Of a stretch of 64,000 bases of DNA, positions 41,911 to 49,478 are shown one piece after another. A model generated the notes under the pieces. That model saw only the letters and a list, made by a program, of their open reading frames with translations, made no database searches and was not told the DNA's origin. Source of the stretch: Candidatus Zixiibacteriota bacterium (GTDB taxonomy: Bacteria; Zixibacteria; MSB-5A5; JAABVY01); NCBI GenBank assembly GCA_011056555.1, contig DSEQ01000002.1:1-64000 (forward strand), written 5' to 3'. The translations under genes and the position numbers were made by a program. Every line of letters starts with the position of its first letter. Within the stretch, counting starts at the first letter, position 1.

Positions 41911-42382
41911 GGCCCTACTCCATTTATTCAGATGAGAGTTTTGTCTTCAGTCTGTTTCCCACATTCCACCCTTTCAAATGAGGGATGCGATCATCATAAA
42001 TAAAATAGCAAAATAGAGCATCATTGCAAGCAGTTTATCCTCAAGACGGCGGAAGACCGATTTCGTTCAGTAAACTCGCCGTGACTGGTCAAAAGTCTGT
42101 GGCTTTTGACAGTGTCAAATCTCACAGAGATTTGACCTACGAGGCTGGAGTCGAAACTTAATGTAGTCCGATTAGGCTTGCATAAATGCATTAATGCAAG
42201 TTTGGAAATTGCAATATTGCATGATATGTTTGCAGATAACCGAAGAATCGTTATCTGACTACTGCACGTAATCCCTTTATATCCATCAGGTTAGATATAT
42301 TATACACAATTATTGCATATTTCGGCACGATTTATGAGATATAATTGGTTTGGAATGGCTCTGAAATTTAAGGAGGTTCATT
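41911..42382. other. Intergenic region with inverted repeats upstream of the small CxxC gene
   Basis: After repeat copy C2 (42085-42140) there are two inverted repeats: CTTGCAT/ATGCAAG (42177-42200, with ATGCATTAATGCA inside) and CAGATAAC/GTTATCTG (42233-42257). A TATAAT at 42340-42345 is a good -10 for the gene at 42383, but no well-spaced -35 is seen, so an activator might be needed. The first 170 bases (41911-42084) show nothing. Confidence 0.5.
42085..42140. repeat. Nested double-hairpin repeat, copy C2
   Basis: GGTCAAAAGT-CTGTG-GCTTTTGAC then AGT then GTCAAATCT-CACAG-AGATTTGACCTAC. It matches copies at 41113 and 44006 with few changes, one of them an A-to-G (GCTTTTGAC) in an arm that leaves a G-T wobble pair. 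Confidence 0.85.
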
Positions 42383-42571
42383 ATGAATACAAAGAGCAAA
42401 AATCCCGCGCTGGGTAACGGAATCTATCATCCGGGCGCAAGGCCAATGGTGGTCTATTCGGATGATGAAGGATGCATGTGGCTTTGCGATAAGGGCACTG
42501 ATCCCGAAAGAGGTCTCCACGAGCAGGGCTGCTGGAGATGCAGGGATCTGGCTTTCACACGCAACGATTAA
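42383..42571 (+). CDS. Small Cys/Trp-rich protein, unknown family
   Basis: The 62-residue protein has no signal peptide. Its Cys residues fall in EGCMWLCDKG and EQGCWRCRDLAF, that is CxxxC and CxxC, which could bind Zn or a redox metal. The sequence is otherwise polar (GNGIYHPGARPMVVYSDDEG). A perfect TAAGGAGGT five bases before the ATG indicates strong translation, so I believe it is a real gene. I do not recognise it. Confidence 0.7.
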   Translation: MNTKSKNPALGNGIYHPGARPMVVYSDDEGCMWLCDKGTDPERGLHEQGCWRCRDLAFTRND

Positions 42572-42577
42572 AGGGCA

Positions 42578-42668
42578 CGACCCGTAAGGATAGCAATGTG
42601 GTAAAGGGTTTCAAGGCTTGGCAATGAAACCTGTGAACGGTCGCCATCATTTGATGGCGGCTTGTTCT
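42578..42668 (+). terminator. Structured 3' region and terminator of the small gene
   Basis: A long-range stem CGACC(C)GT/ACGGTCG (42578-42585 with 42637-42643) encloses a second stem GGTTTC/GAAACC. It overlaps a compact hairpin CGCCATC-ATTT-GATGGCG (42642-42659) followed by GCTTGTTCTT. The last hairpin looks like a terminator. The preceding fold may be part of a regulatory 3' RNA. Confidence 0.55.
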
Positions 42669-42777
42669 TAATTGCCTTAATAACGTATTTTTTCCCTGCT
42701 TCTTTCATAAAATTCCATATTATTGACTTGGTTTAGCATTTATAAGTCATAACTCAATTCTTGGGGAGAGATGAGAG

Positions 42778-43194
42778 ATGAAGGTCAAAATAAGGCAGAT
42801 TGACGGCATCGCGCTGGCGGCTGCGGGAGATACAAATCACTGGGTAACTATGGACGGACCGGAAGATTTCGGGGGGCACTCGGCTGGGTCGCGTCCCATG
42901 GAACTGCTCTTGATGTCGCTGGGGAGCTGTACAGCCATGGATGTCCTTTCCATCCTGCAGAAAAAGCGGGTCAAGCTCGATGATTTTCAAATGGAGGTCG
43001 AAAGCGAGAGGGCCGAAGAACATCCCAAAGTGTTCACCGAAATCAAATTGCACTTCATATTCGTCGGAAAAGGGATCCGTCAAAAAGATGTTGAACGGGC
43101 CATAGAGCTGAGCACAGACAAATATTGTCCTGCAACTGCTATGCTGAAAAAGAGCGTGAAGATCACAAACGATTATAAAATTATAGAAGGTTAA
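42778..43194 (+). CDS. OsmC family protein
   Basis: The 138-residue protein has the OsmC fold pattern: GGHSAGSRPMELLLMSLGSCTAMDVLSIL with the first redox Cys, and STDKYCPATAMLKK with the second. OsmC/Ohr proteins reduce organic hydroperoxides with these two Cys; this one is nearer to the YhfA-type OsmC group. GGGGAGAG lies upstream of the ATG. It leads 14 bases later into the methyltransferase gene. Confidence 0.9.
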   Translation: MKVKIRQIDGIALAAAGDTNHWVTMDGPEDFGGHSAGSRPMELLLMSLGSCTAMDVLSILQKKRVKLDDFQMEVESERAEEHPKVFTEIKLHFIFVGKGIRQKDVERAIELSTDKYCPATAMLKKSVKITNDYKIIEG

Positions 43195-43208
43195 ACAGGA
43201 TTAATCTC

Positions 43209-43853
43209 ATGCCCGGCAGCCAGCCGTTTGATAAATATGCAGAGCAGTACGATGACTGGTTTGAACAAAACCACATCGCTTATGAGACCGAATTGAAAGC
43301 AGTAAAGCATTTCCTGCCTGATAGCGGGACCGGTCTTGAGACCGGGGTCGGCACCGGAAGGTTCGCGGGACCTCTGGGCATAAAGAATGGACTGGAACCA
43401 TCAAAGAGTATGCGGGCAATCGCCAAAGAACGCGGAATCGATGCAGTCGATGGCCGGGCCGAGAAACTGCCATATAATGACGGTGAATTCGATTACGTTT
43501 TGATGGTCACGGTTATATGCTTTCTCGATGATGTTCGTATCGCTCTGGACGAAGCCCGACGTGTCCTGAATGATGGCGGTATCATTGTTATTGGATTCAT
43601 CGATCGGGAAAGCCCGTTGGGTCAAATGTATGAGAAACATAAAAATGAAAATGAATTTTATAAACACGCCGTCTTCTACTCTGCAGATGAGATAGGTCAT
43701 TTATTGGAAGAAGCCGGATTTGAGAATCTGCAATTTGTCCAGACAATCTTCAACAATCCCTCCGAGATTAACGAAATCGAAGAGATAAAACCCGGTCATG
43801 GCCAGGGGGGCTTTGTTGTGGTGAAAGCCGAGAAGCATGTAAAAAGGCTGTGA
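43209..43853 (+). CDS. SAM-dependent methyltransferase (class I)
   Basis: The 214-residue protein has a Rossmann methyltransferase core. Motif I is LETGVGTGRFAGPL, the acidic strand end is GLEPSKSM, then DGRAEKLPYNDGEFDYVLM and EARRVLNDGGIIVIGFID. The type is Methyltransf_11. The substrate is unknown. It sits directly after the OsmC gene and ends just before a repeat cluster. Confidence 0.88.
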   Translation: MPGSQPFDKYAEQYDDWFEQNHIAYETELKAVKHFLPDSGTGLETGVGTGRFAGPLGIKNGLEPSKSMRAIAKERGIDAVDGRAEKLPYNDGEFDYVLMVTVICFLDDVRIALDEARRVLNDGGIIVIGFIDRESPLGQMYEKHKNENEFYKHAVFYSADEIGHLLEEAGFENLQFVQTIFNNPSEINEIEEIKPGHGQGGFVVVKAEKHVKRL

Positions 43854-43957
43854 CTTTTGACCGAAGTGGCAATCTCATGGTTCATCTTTATTTCAAATAC
43901 AGAGATTCCCACGTCGATCATAATCAAAGATTATGATCTCCTCGGAATGACGATTTA
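43850..43957. repeat. Long dispersed repeat, copy B2
   Basis: From GACTTTTGACCGAAGTGGCA to CTCCTCGGAATGACGATT this matches 40939-41043 closely and in the same orientation. Its left end overlaps the last codons and stop of the methyltransferase gene. Confidence 0.8.
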
Positions 43958-44005
43958 AATGACCGGATTCCTGTGGTAATATAGATCCTTCTTTGAAGGA
44001 AATTC

Positions 44006-44062
44006 GTAGGTCAAAAGTCTTTGACTTTTGACAGTGTCAAATCTCACAGAGATTTGACCTAC
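44006..44062. repeat. Nested double-hairpin repeat, copy C3
   Basis: This is the cleanest copy: GTAGGTCAAAAGT-CTTTG-ACTTTTGAC, AGT, GTCAAATCT-CACAG-AGATTTGACCTAC. The ends GTAGGTCAAA and TTTGACCTAC are also inverse to each other, so the whole element is one palindrome built of two hairpins. Downstream, 44098-44122 repeats the GTACTCCGCGCAC motif also seen at 40780. Confidence 0.88.
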
Positions 44063-44129
44063 TGACTGGCCGTTATTGACTTTATCCACACGCGGAGCAC
44101 GCGAGGGTACTCCGCGCACAAGATTTTTC

Positions 44130-45242
44130 TTACGCGTCTGATCTTTCGAATTCATTCCAGCCGCGGTCGGATGAGGCGGTGATGCCCTTGAGGCGTAAAT
44201 CGAAGTCCTCGGGATTGGTCGCCTGCGTCATCGCTTCCTCGTACGATATCGCACCCTGGCGATATAGTTTCATGATCGACTGGTCGAAGGACTGCATGCC
44301 ATACTGAATACCGCCCGACTCCACCAAATCCATAATATCCATAGTCTTCTCCGGGGATATCAGGCATTCACGGATTGAAGCGGTCCCGATCATCACCTCC
44401 ACCGCCGGAACTCGTCCGGCACGGTCCGACCGCGCCAGGAGCCTCTGGCAAACGATCGCCTTCAAGGTACCCGCCAGGAGCAGGCGCACCTGCTGATGCT
44501 GGTGGGGCGGGAAGAAGGATATAATTCGAGAGATTGTCTCCACGGTATTCATGGTATGCAATGTGGTCAGCACAAAGTGACCTGTGTCAGCGGCCGCCAG
44601 CGCAGTCGACATCGTATCGGCGTCACGAATCTCGCCGATCAGAATGGTGTCGGGATCCTGACGGAAAGCATGACGCAGGGCCGATCCGAACGAGGGCGTA
44701 TCCCCTCCCACCTCACGCTGCGAGATAATACATTCCTTGTCACGGTAGATATACTCGATCGGATCCTCGACAGTCAGGACATTATCTTTCCTGGTCGAAT
44801 TGATATGCTCGATCATCGCCGCCAATGTGGTCGATTTACCCGAACCGGTGGTTCCGGTTACGATCACAAGTCCGCGTCTATTCTCCGCAATCTTCTGAAT
44901 AATAGGCGGAAGATTGAGTTCCTCGAATGTCGGCACGGTGGTATTGACAGCACGAAGCGCGATACCGATGGTGCCTCTCTGGCGGAAAAGATTGATCCTG
45001 AAACGTCCCAGTTTGGCAACCGACAATGCCAGATCCATCTCATTTCGAGCCAGAAATCTTTTTTGCTGTTCAGGCTTTAGAATCTGATTGAGGATATCAT
45101 TCATATCCTCTTTGGTAAGCGCCGGCGTATTAAGCGGGGTCAGAACACCGTCAATCCTCAACGTGGGACGAATCCCCACCCTGAGATGTAAATCGGAGGA
45201 ACCCTTGGAAAGCATCTCCACCAGCATCTGGCGCAGATTCAT
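44130..45242 (-). CDS. pilT: Type IV pilus twitching ATPase PilT
   Basis: The 370-residue protein has Walker A VTGTTGSGKSTTLAAM, the Asp box EDPIEYIYRD, Walker B DTILIGEIRDADT and the His box TTLHTMNT. These define the retraction ATPase PilT, which depolymerises type IV pili at the inner membrane. I chose the ATG at 45242 because AAGGAGG is six bases upstream; a GTG two codons earlier overlaps that spacing. No other pilus gene is nearby. Confidence 0.95.
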   Translation of the reverse strand: MNLRQMLVEMLSKGSSDLHLRVGIRPTLRIDGVLTPLNTPALTKEDMNDILNQILKPEQQKRFLARNEMDLALSVAKLGRFRINLFRQRGTIGIALRAVNTTVPTFEELNLPPIIQKIAENRRGLVIVTGTTGSGKSTTLAAMIEHINSTRKDNVLTVEDPIEYIYRDKECIISQREVGGDTPSFGSALRHAFRQDPDTILIGEIRDADTMSTALAAADTGHFVLTTLHTMNTVETISRIISFFPPHQHQQVRLLLAGTLKAIVCQRLLARSDRAGRVPAVEVMIGTASIRECLISPEKTMDIMDLVESGGIQYGMQSFDQSIMKLYRQGAISYEEAMTQATNPEDFDLRLKGITASSDRGWNEFERSDA

Positions 45243-45278
45243 ACACACCCTCCTTGATGCAAATTCGATTTTGTTTTC

Positions 45279-45809
45279 TTAAGCTACAGGCTCAACAAGG
45301 AAAAGTGTCTGTCCGAATTCGACCGGCTGAGCGTTTTCCACCAGGCGTTTAACAACACGTCCCGAAATCTCCGACTCAATTTCATTCATCAGTTTCATGG
45401 CCTCGACAATACAGACCACAGTTCCTTTTTGAATTGTGTCGCCGACTTCCACATAGGGCGGAGCATTCGGCTCCGGCGCCATGTAAAATGTCCCCACCAT
45501 GGGTGACTTAATCGGTACGTATTTATCATCGGCAGATTCCGCCGTCTCTGCAACCTCCGGGGCAGATTCTTTTTGCCTCGGAACCGCCTGCGGCGTGGGA
45601 GGGGGTGTGCTTTCGGATTTGGGAGGTGACGCGGGCACAAAGACCTCGGTCAATGCGCCCTCTGATGAATGGCCATTTCGCGAACCGGGAGCATAACGCT
45701 TGGTAATCTTTACCCTGCGCCCCCAGCTGGAAACCTCGAGCTGGGCGATATCAGATTCCTCGACCAGCTTGACCAGCTTTCTAATCATTGACTCCAACAT
45801 GATAACCAC
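45279..45809 (-). CDS. accB: Biotin carboxyl carrier protein of acetyl-CoA carboxylase
   Basis: The protein has up to 176 residues. The biotin Lys lies in IVEAMKLMNEIESEISG. A Pro/Ala-rich linker (about 55-95) separates it from the N-terminal part IRKLVKLVEESDIAQLEV. A near-perfect ribosome site AAAGGTGGTGA abuts the GTG at 45809; the ATG at 45800 is an alternative. It follows the M24 peptidase gene as in many bacteria, but the next gene is pilT rather than accC. Confidence 0.94.
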   Translation of the reverse strand: MVIMLESMIRKLVKLVEESDIAQLEVSSWGRRVKITKRYAPGSRNGHSSEGALTEVFVPASPPKSESTPPPTPQAVPRQKESAPEVAETAESADDKYVPIKSPMVGTFYMAPEPNAPPYVEVGDTIQKGTVVCIVEAMKLMNEIESEISGRVVKRLVENAQPVEFGQTLFLVEPVA

Positions 45810-45818
45810 TCACCACCT

Positions 45819-46889
45819 TTATAATTCAATTAATTCTTTTTCAGCTTTGTTCAAAATGACACAACTGTTCTTTTTTAGAACAACATCATCTTCAATTCTA
45901 ACTCCGCCCCATCCGGAAATATAGATTCCGGGCTCGATGGTCACCACCATATTGGGCCTCAGCTCCACATCGGACAGGGGCGAAACCGGCGGAGAATCAT
46001 GAACCACGGTGCCGAGACCATGACCCAGCCCATGCCCAAAATTCTTTCCATATCCGGCCTTCTCTATAATATTTCTGACTTTTTTGTCAAGTTCTTTTCC
46101 TGTCATACCCGCCTTAGCGTAACGGCATCCAGCTTTCTGGGCCTTCAGGACCAGATTGTAGATCTTTTTCTGCTTCTGGGTAGCCTTGCCGACAACAATC
46201 GTACGCGTCATGTCGGAATGATATCCTTTATAGACAGCGCCAAAATCCATGGTGATAAAATCGCCTTTTTGCACTTTGCGGTCGGAAGCCACCCCATGCG
46301 GCATCGCCGAGCGGGGGCCCGAGGCGACTATGGTGTCGAAAGCAGGCCTCTCGGAACCGAGCATTTTCATCTGATACTCCAGCTCGGCGGCAATTTCATT
46401 TTCCCGCAGGCCGGGCTGAATATATCCCAGAATCCTGTCAAAAGCTTTGTCGGAAATTTTTACCGCTTCCCTTATCAATTTAATTTCGGCCTGGGTCTTA
46501 ATAATAGAGAGGCTGCCCACAAGGCCCTTGGTGGGAATCAAGACGGCATCAGGCAGTAACTCCTTGAGATGCTCGAGAATAGCATGGGTCATATGTTCGG
46601 ATTGAAATCCGATAGTAATATTTTTCTTCTGCAACGGTTTGAACTTGGGGAAATCCATCATCGGATCCCTCTGGCCGATCTCAATCTTGGCGCCCTTAAC
46701 CTCTTTCTTGACCTGATCTTTGTAGCGGAAATCGGTGAAAAAATATGTCTGCGTGGGAAATACAAGCATTTTTGCCGACGAGCCGGAATAGCCGGTCAGA
46801 TAACGTATATTGATCACATCTGTAACAAGCAAGCAGTCCAGATTTTCTTTCTTAACCAGTTGCTGCAAACGTTTTAGATTGGATGGCAT
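45819..46889 (-). CDS. M24 family aminopeptidase (Xaa-Pro peptidase type)
   Basis: The 356-residue protein has an N-terminal creatinase-like domain and a pita-bread domain with the five metal ligands in MDFGAVYKGYHSDMTRTI, GHGLGHGLGTVVHD, VTIEPGIYI and RIEDDV. It removes N-terminal residues, probably before Pro, in the cytoplasm. Placement just before accB is common for this peptidase. Confidence 0.93.
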   Translation of the reverse strand: MPSNLKRLQQLVKKENLDCLLVTDVINIRYLTGYSGSSAKMLVFPTQTYFFTDFRYKDQVKKEVKGAKIEIGQRDPMMDFPKFKPLQKKNITIGFQSEHMTHAILEHLKELLPDAVLIPTKGLVGSLSIIKTQAEIKLIREAVKISDKAFDRILGYIQPGLRENEIAAELEYQMKMLGSERPAFDTIVASGPRSAMPHGVASDRKVQKGDFITMDFGAVYKGYHSDMTRTIVVGKATQKQKKIYNLVLKAQKAGCRYAKAGMTGKELDKKVRNIIEKAGYGKNFGHGLGHGLGTVVHDSPPVSPLSDVELRPNMVVTIEPGIYISGWGGVRIEDDVVLKKNSCVILNKAEKELIEL

Positions 46890-46890
46890 A

Positions 46891-47490
46891 TTATTTCTCC
46901 AGCTCCTTTAATATTGATTTTATACGGGTGTTCTCAGGCTGCATAACCAGAATCTCTTCGCAAAGTTCCCTGGCCAGCTTCTTATGGCCCTGTTTTATAT
47001 AAAGATTCACCATTGTTTCGGTTGCGAATTTGCCTCTGGCCCTGTCTTTTGCGTACTCCATCTGCTCTTTTTCATCTCTGGCCCTGACTTCATCATCCCT
47101 GGTCTTGAAGACCATACCCCCGAGCTCATCGGCCTGATTCACCTGCTTCAGGTATGAGCGCGCCAGGGCATGCTCGCCATTTTCCATATAGATCTTACCT
47201 ATCAGCTCTAAAGCGGCCAGATGTTCAGGAATTATTTGTAAGGTTCTGTGTAGGTATTTAAGCGCTCGCTCCTTATCTTTCAGGCTGTAATGGACTTTCC
47301 CCAGCATCCAGAATCCTGTGGGATAATCGGGAAAACTTTCAGCGTGCTGATTTAAAATTTCGAGGGCCCTCTTGTGCTCGCCTCCGGCAAGGTAGATATC
47401 GGCCAATCGTGCGAAGGATTCCGGAAGATACTTTTCCAGAACCTCAATCTCCGAATCCGACTTCCCTTTCACCAGAGATAATTTTATCAC
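46891..47490 (-). CDS. TPR repeat protein
   Basis: The 199-residue protein consists of about four TPR units, for example LADIYLAGGEHKRALEILNQ, WMLGKVHYSLKDKERALKYL and LELIGKIYMENGEHALARSYL. It has no signal peptide or helix for the membrane. I chose the GTG at 47490 because GGAAGG is six bases upstream; a TTG six bases earlier is too close to that site. Its partner is unknown. Confidence 0.8.
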   Translation of the reverse strand: MIKLSLVKGKSDSEIEVLEKYLPESFARLADIYLAGGEHKRALEILNQHAESFPDYPTGFWMLGKVHYSLKDKERALKYLHRTLQIIPEHLAALELIGKIYMENGEHALARSYLKQVNQADELGGMVFKTRDDEVRARDEKEQMEYAKDRARGKFATETMVNLYIKQGHKKLARELCEEILVMQPENTRIKSILKELEK

Positions 47491-47547
47491 AGTCAACCTT
47501 CCAAACTTAAAAGTTAAAGCTGCGCTTTATCACTGTCAAGTAAAACT

Positions 47548-48021
47548 TTATAATGCAGAGAGCTTGCCGATCTTCTTGATCAGCTCGGATGTCGAATGTC
47601 CCGGAAGCAATTTGACACGTCTAACCTCTCCGCCCCATCCTTTTACCTCCTCAGCACCGACTATCTCTTTGACCTTGTAATCAGAGCCTTTGACCAGAAC
47701 ATCCGGTTTGAGCTTCTTGATCAATTTAAGCGGGGTTTCATCGCTGAACGAAACCACATAGTCCACAGGCTCAAGCGCAGCCAGAATTTTGCTCCTCTCC
47801 TTGAACGGCATTATGGGCCGCCTGGGGCCCTTGATTTTTCTTACGGAAGCATCTGAGTTCAGGCCAACAATCAGCACATCCCCCAAAATTTTGCAGTCCT
47901 GCAGAAGTTTCAGGTGGCCGTAATGGATCAGGTCGAAAACGCCGTTGGTAAATACAACCCGACAGCTCCGCCAGCTTTTCCGGAGTTCAGCCATTCTATT
48001 TACACCAATTACTCTACCCAT
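47548..48021 (-). CDS. rfaE2: D-glycero-beta-D-manno-heptose 1-phosphate adenylyltransferase
   Basis: The 157-residue nucleotidyltransferase has the HxGH motif in GVFDLIHYGHLKLLQ and the second motif PGHSTSELIKKI. It makes ADP-heptose from heptose-1-phosphate for the lipopolysaccharide core. It overlaps the kinase gene by eight bases; in E. coli the two activities are fused in HldE. Confidence 0.94.
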   Translation of the reverse strand: MGRVIGVNRMAELRKSWRSCRVVFTNGVFDLIHYGHLKLLQDCKILGDVLIVGLNSDASVRKIKGPRRPIMPFKERSKILAALEPVDYVVSFSDETPLKLIKKLKPDVLVKGSDYKVKEIVGAEEVKGWGGEVRRVKLLPGHSTSELIKKIGKLSAL

Positions 48022-49021
48022 TATTATTTCCTTTGAGTCGTTTATTTATCTCTTTCATCAAAGCTTCTTTTGTAGTCTGGGCGGTGCCAAGCTCGGCCAC
48101 CACCAATCCGGCCGCCTGGTTGGAGATATAGGCCGCCTCGGGCAGACTCGCTCCCGCCGCCACAGCCGAAACAATGGCCGAGATAACCGTGTCGCCCGCA
48201 CCGGTGACATCATACACCCTGCGGGCGGCAGTGGGAAGAAATGTCAGGCTGCCGCTCTTCTCGAACAACGCCATCCCCTCCGGGCCGCGCGTGATCAGGA
48301 GCGACTCTGCGTCCAGTAGTCTCAAGAGGCCCCAGCCGACCTCTTTTAAATCATCCTCGTTCCTGATCCGTTTGCCATAAGCAAAACCGGCTTCGTGATG
48401 ATTGGGGGTGATCACCGAGACTCGTTTATACGATTTGAAATTAACATCCTTGGGATCGACCGCAATGAATACACCGTTCTCGCGGCAGAGGTTAATGAGA
48501 CTGCCCAGCAGCTTTTTCGTGATCACTCCCTTGCCGTAGTCGGATATAATCAACCCCTTTGCGTCGCTGATTTTTGCTTTGATCTTTGCGAATATTTCCT
48601 TTTCAATTTCCCGGCTGATATCCTCGGTGGTTTCATGGTCAGCGCGCACAACCTGCTGGTTATGGGCTATGATACGGGTCTTTATGGTGGTCGGACGGGA
48701 ATTATCCATGACAATTCCGTCTGAACGGATTCCATTATCACCCAGCAGAATATTAAATGTTTCCGAACGCAGGTCATTTCCTACCACACCCACAAGATGG
48801 GGATTATCCCCCAGCTTTCTTATATTCACCGCGACATTGGCGGCTCCGCCCAGTAGAAGCGTCTCGTTTCTGACCTCCACCACCGGCACCGGCGCTTCGG
48901 GAGAAATTCGGTTTACATCGCCCCACAAATAGCGGTCCATCATGAGGTCGCCCAGTATAATGATGGAATTGCCGCCCATGTGAGAAAAGATTTCGTCTAT
49001 TCTCTGCCTCTCTACTATCAA
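48014..49021 (-). CDS. rfaE1: D-glycero-beta-D-manno-heptose-7-phosphate kinase
   Basis: The 335-residue PfkB-family kinase has ILGDLMMDRYLWGDVNRISPEAPVP in parts, then LLGGAANVAVNIRKLG and the catalytic DVTGAGDTVISAIVSA. It phosphorylates heptose-7-phosphate at O1. I chose the TTG at 49021, preceded by AAGGA at good spacing. The open frame continues to 49678 but there overlaps the DUF3467 and GH57 genes, so the longer version is rejected. Confidence 0.94.
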   Translation of the reverse strand: MIVERQRIDEIFSHMGGNSIIILGDLMMDRYLWGDVNRISPEAPVPVVEVRNETLLLGGAANVAVNIRKLGDNPHLVGVVGNDLRSETFNILLGDNGIRSDGIVMDNSRPTTIKTRIIAHNQQVVRADHETTEDISREIEKEIFAKIKAKISDAKGLIISDYGKGVITKKLLGSLINLCRENGVFIAVDPKDVNFKSYKRVSVITPNHHEAGFAYGKRIRNEDDLKEVGWGLLRLLDAESLLITRGPEGMALFEKSGSLTFLPTAARRVYDVTGAGDTVISAIVSAVAAGASLPEAAYISNQAAGLVVAELGTAQTTKEALMKEINKRLKGNNNG

Positions 49022-49096
49022 CCCAAATTCCTTTTTGCTATTGACTTTGGGCTGAATTGTAATACTTTTATGCCAAAAGTTCAAGGAGGAAATCTT

Positions 49097-49420
49097 ATGA
49101 AGCAGCCACAAGGCACTCCACAGCAGATCAAAGTAGCGCTCGGGGATGATCTCCCGGACGAAGTATATTCCAATTTGCAGATTATAAATTTTTCGCCGGC
49201 GGAATTCATAATCGACTTCGCACGTTTCTCTCCCGGTATGACCAAGGCCAAAGTCCACTCCCGTGTTATCCTGAATCCGACCACCGCCAAAGCGCTGTTG
49301 AACAACCTCGAAAACAGCATAAAAAAATATGAGGGCCAATTCGGGCCGATAAAAATGTTCGGCAAAGAGGAGAAATCGATCGGATTCCAAACAGCCACGG
49401 AACAAAAACTGGACGGCTGA
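49097..49420 (+). CDS. DUF3467 family protein
   Basis: The 107-residue protein matches DUF3467: YSNLQIINFSPAEFIIDFAR, then a strand with HSRVILNPTTAKALLNNLE and a C-terminal KKYEGQFGPI. Function unknown; it is a small cytoplasmic protein. AAGGAGG seven bases before the ATG at 49097 sets the start. It is divergent from rfaE1, and both promoters must lie in the 75-base spacer. Confidence 0.9.
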   Translation: MKQPQGTPQQIKVALGDDLPDEVYSNLQIINFSPAEFIIDFARFSPGMTKAKVHSRVILNPTTAKALLNNLENSIKKYEGQFGPIKMFGKEEKSIGFQTATEQKLDG

Positions 49421-49478
49421 CAATTCACCCTGGGATTTTCGATTTCTATCAATAAACCACTTTGGAAAGGAATAGAGC

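Noticed and set aside
42577..42670. Known riboswitch class after the small CxxC gene
   Set aside because: I compared the fold by eye with c-di-GMP, fluoride and guanidine classes and found no conserved core; it also lies after, not before, a gene.
40340..44070. CRISPR array or insertion sequence
   Set aside because: The repeats are irregularly spaced, internally palindromic and without unique spacers of constant length; no cas gene, transposase or target-site duplication is visible.
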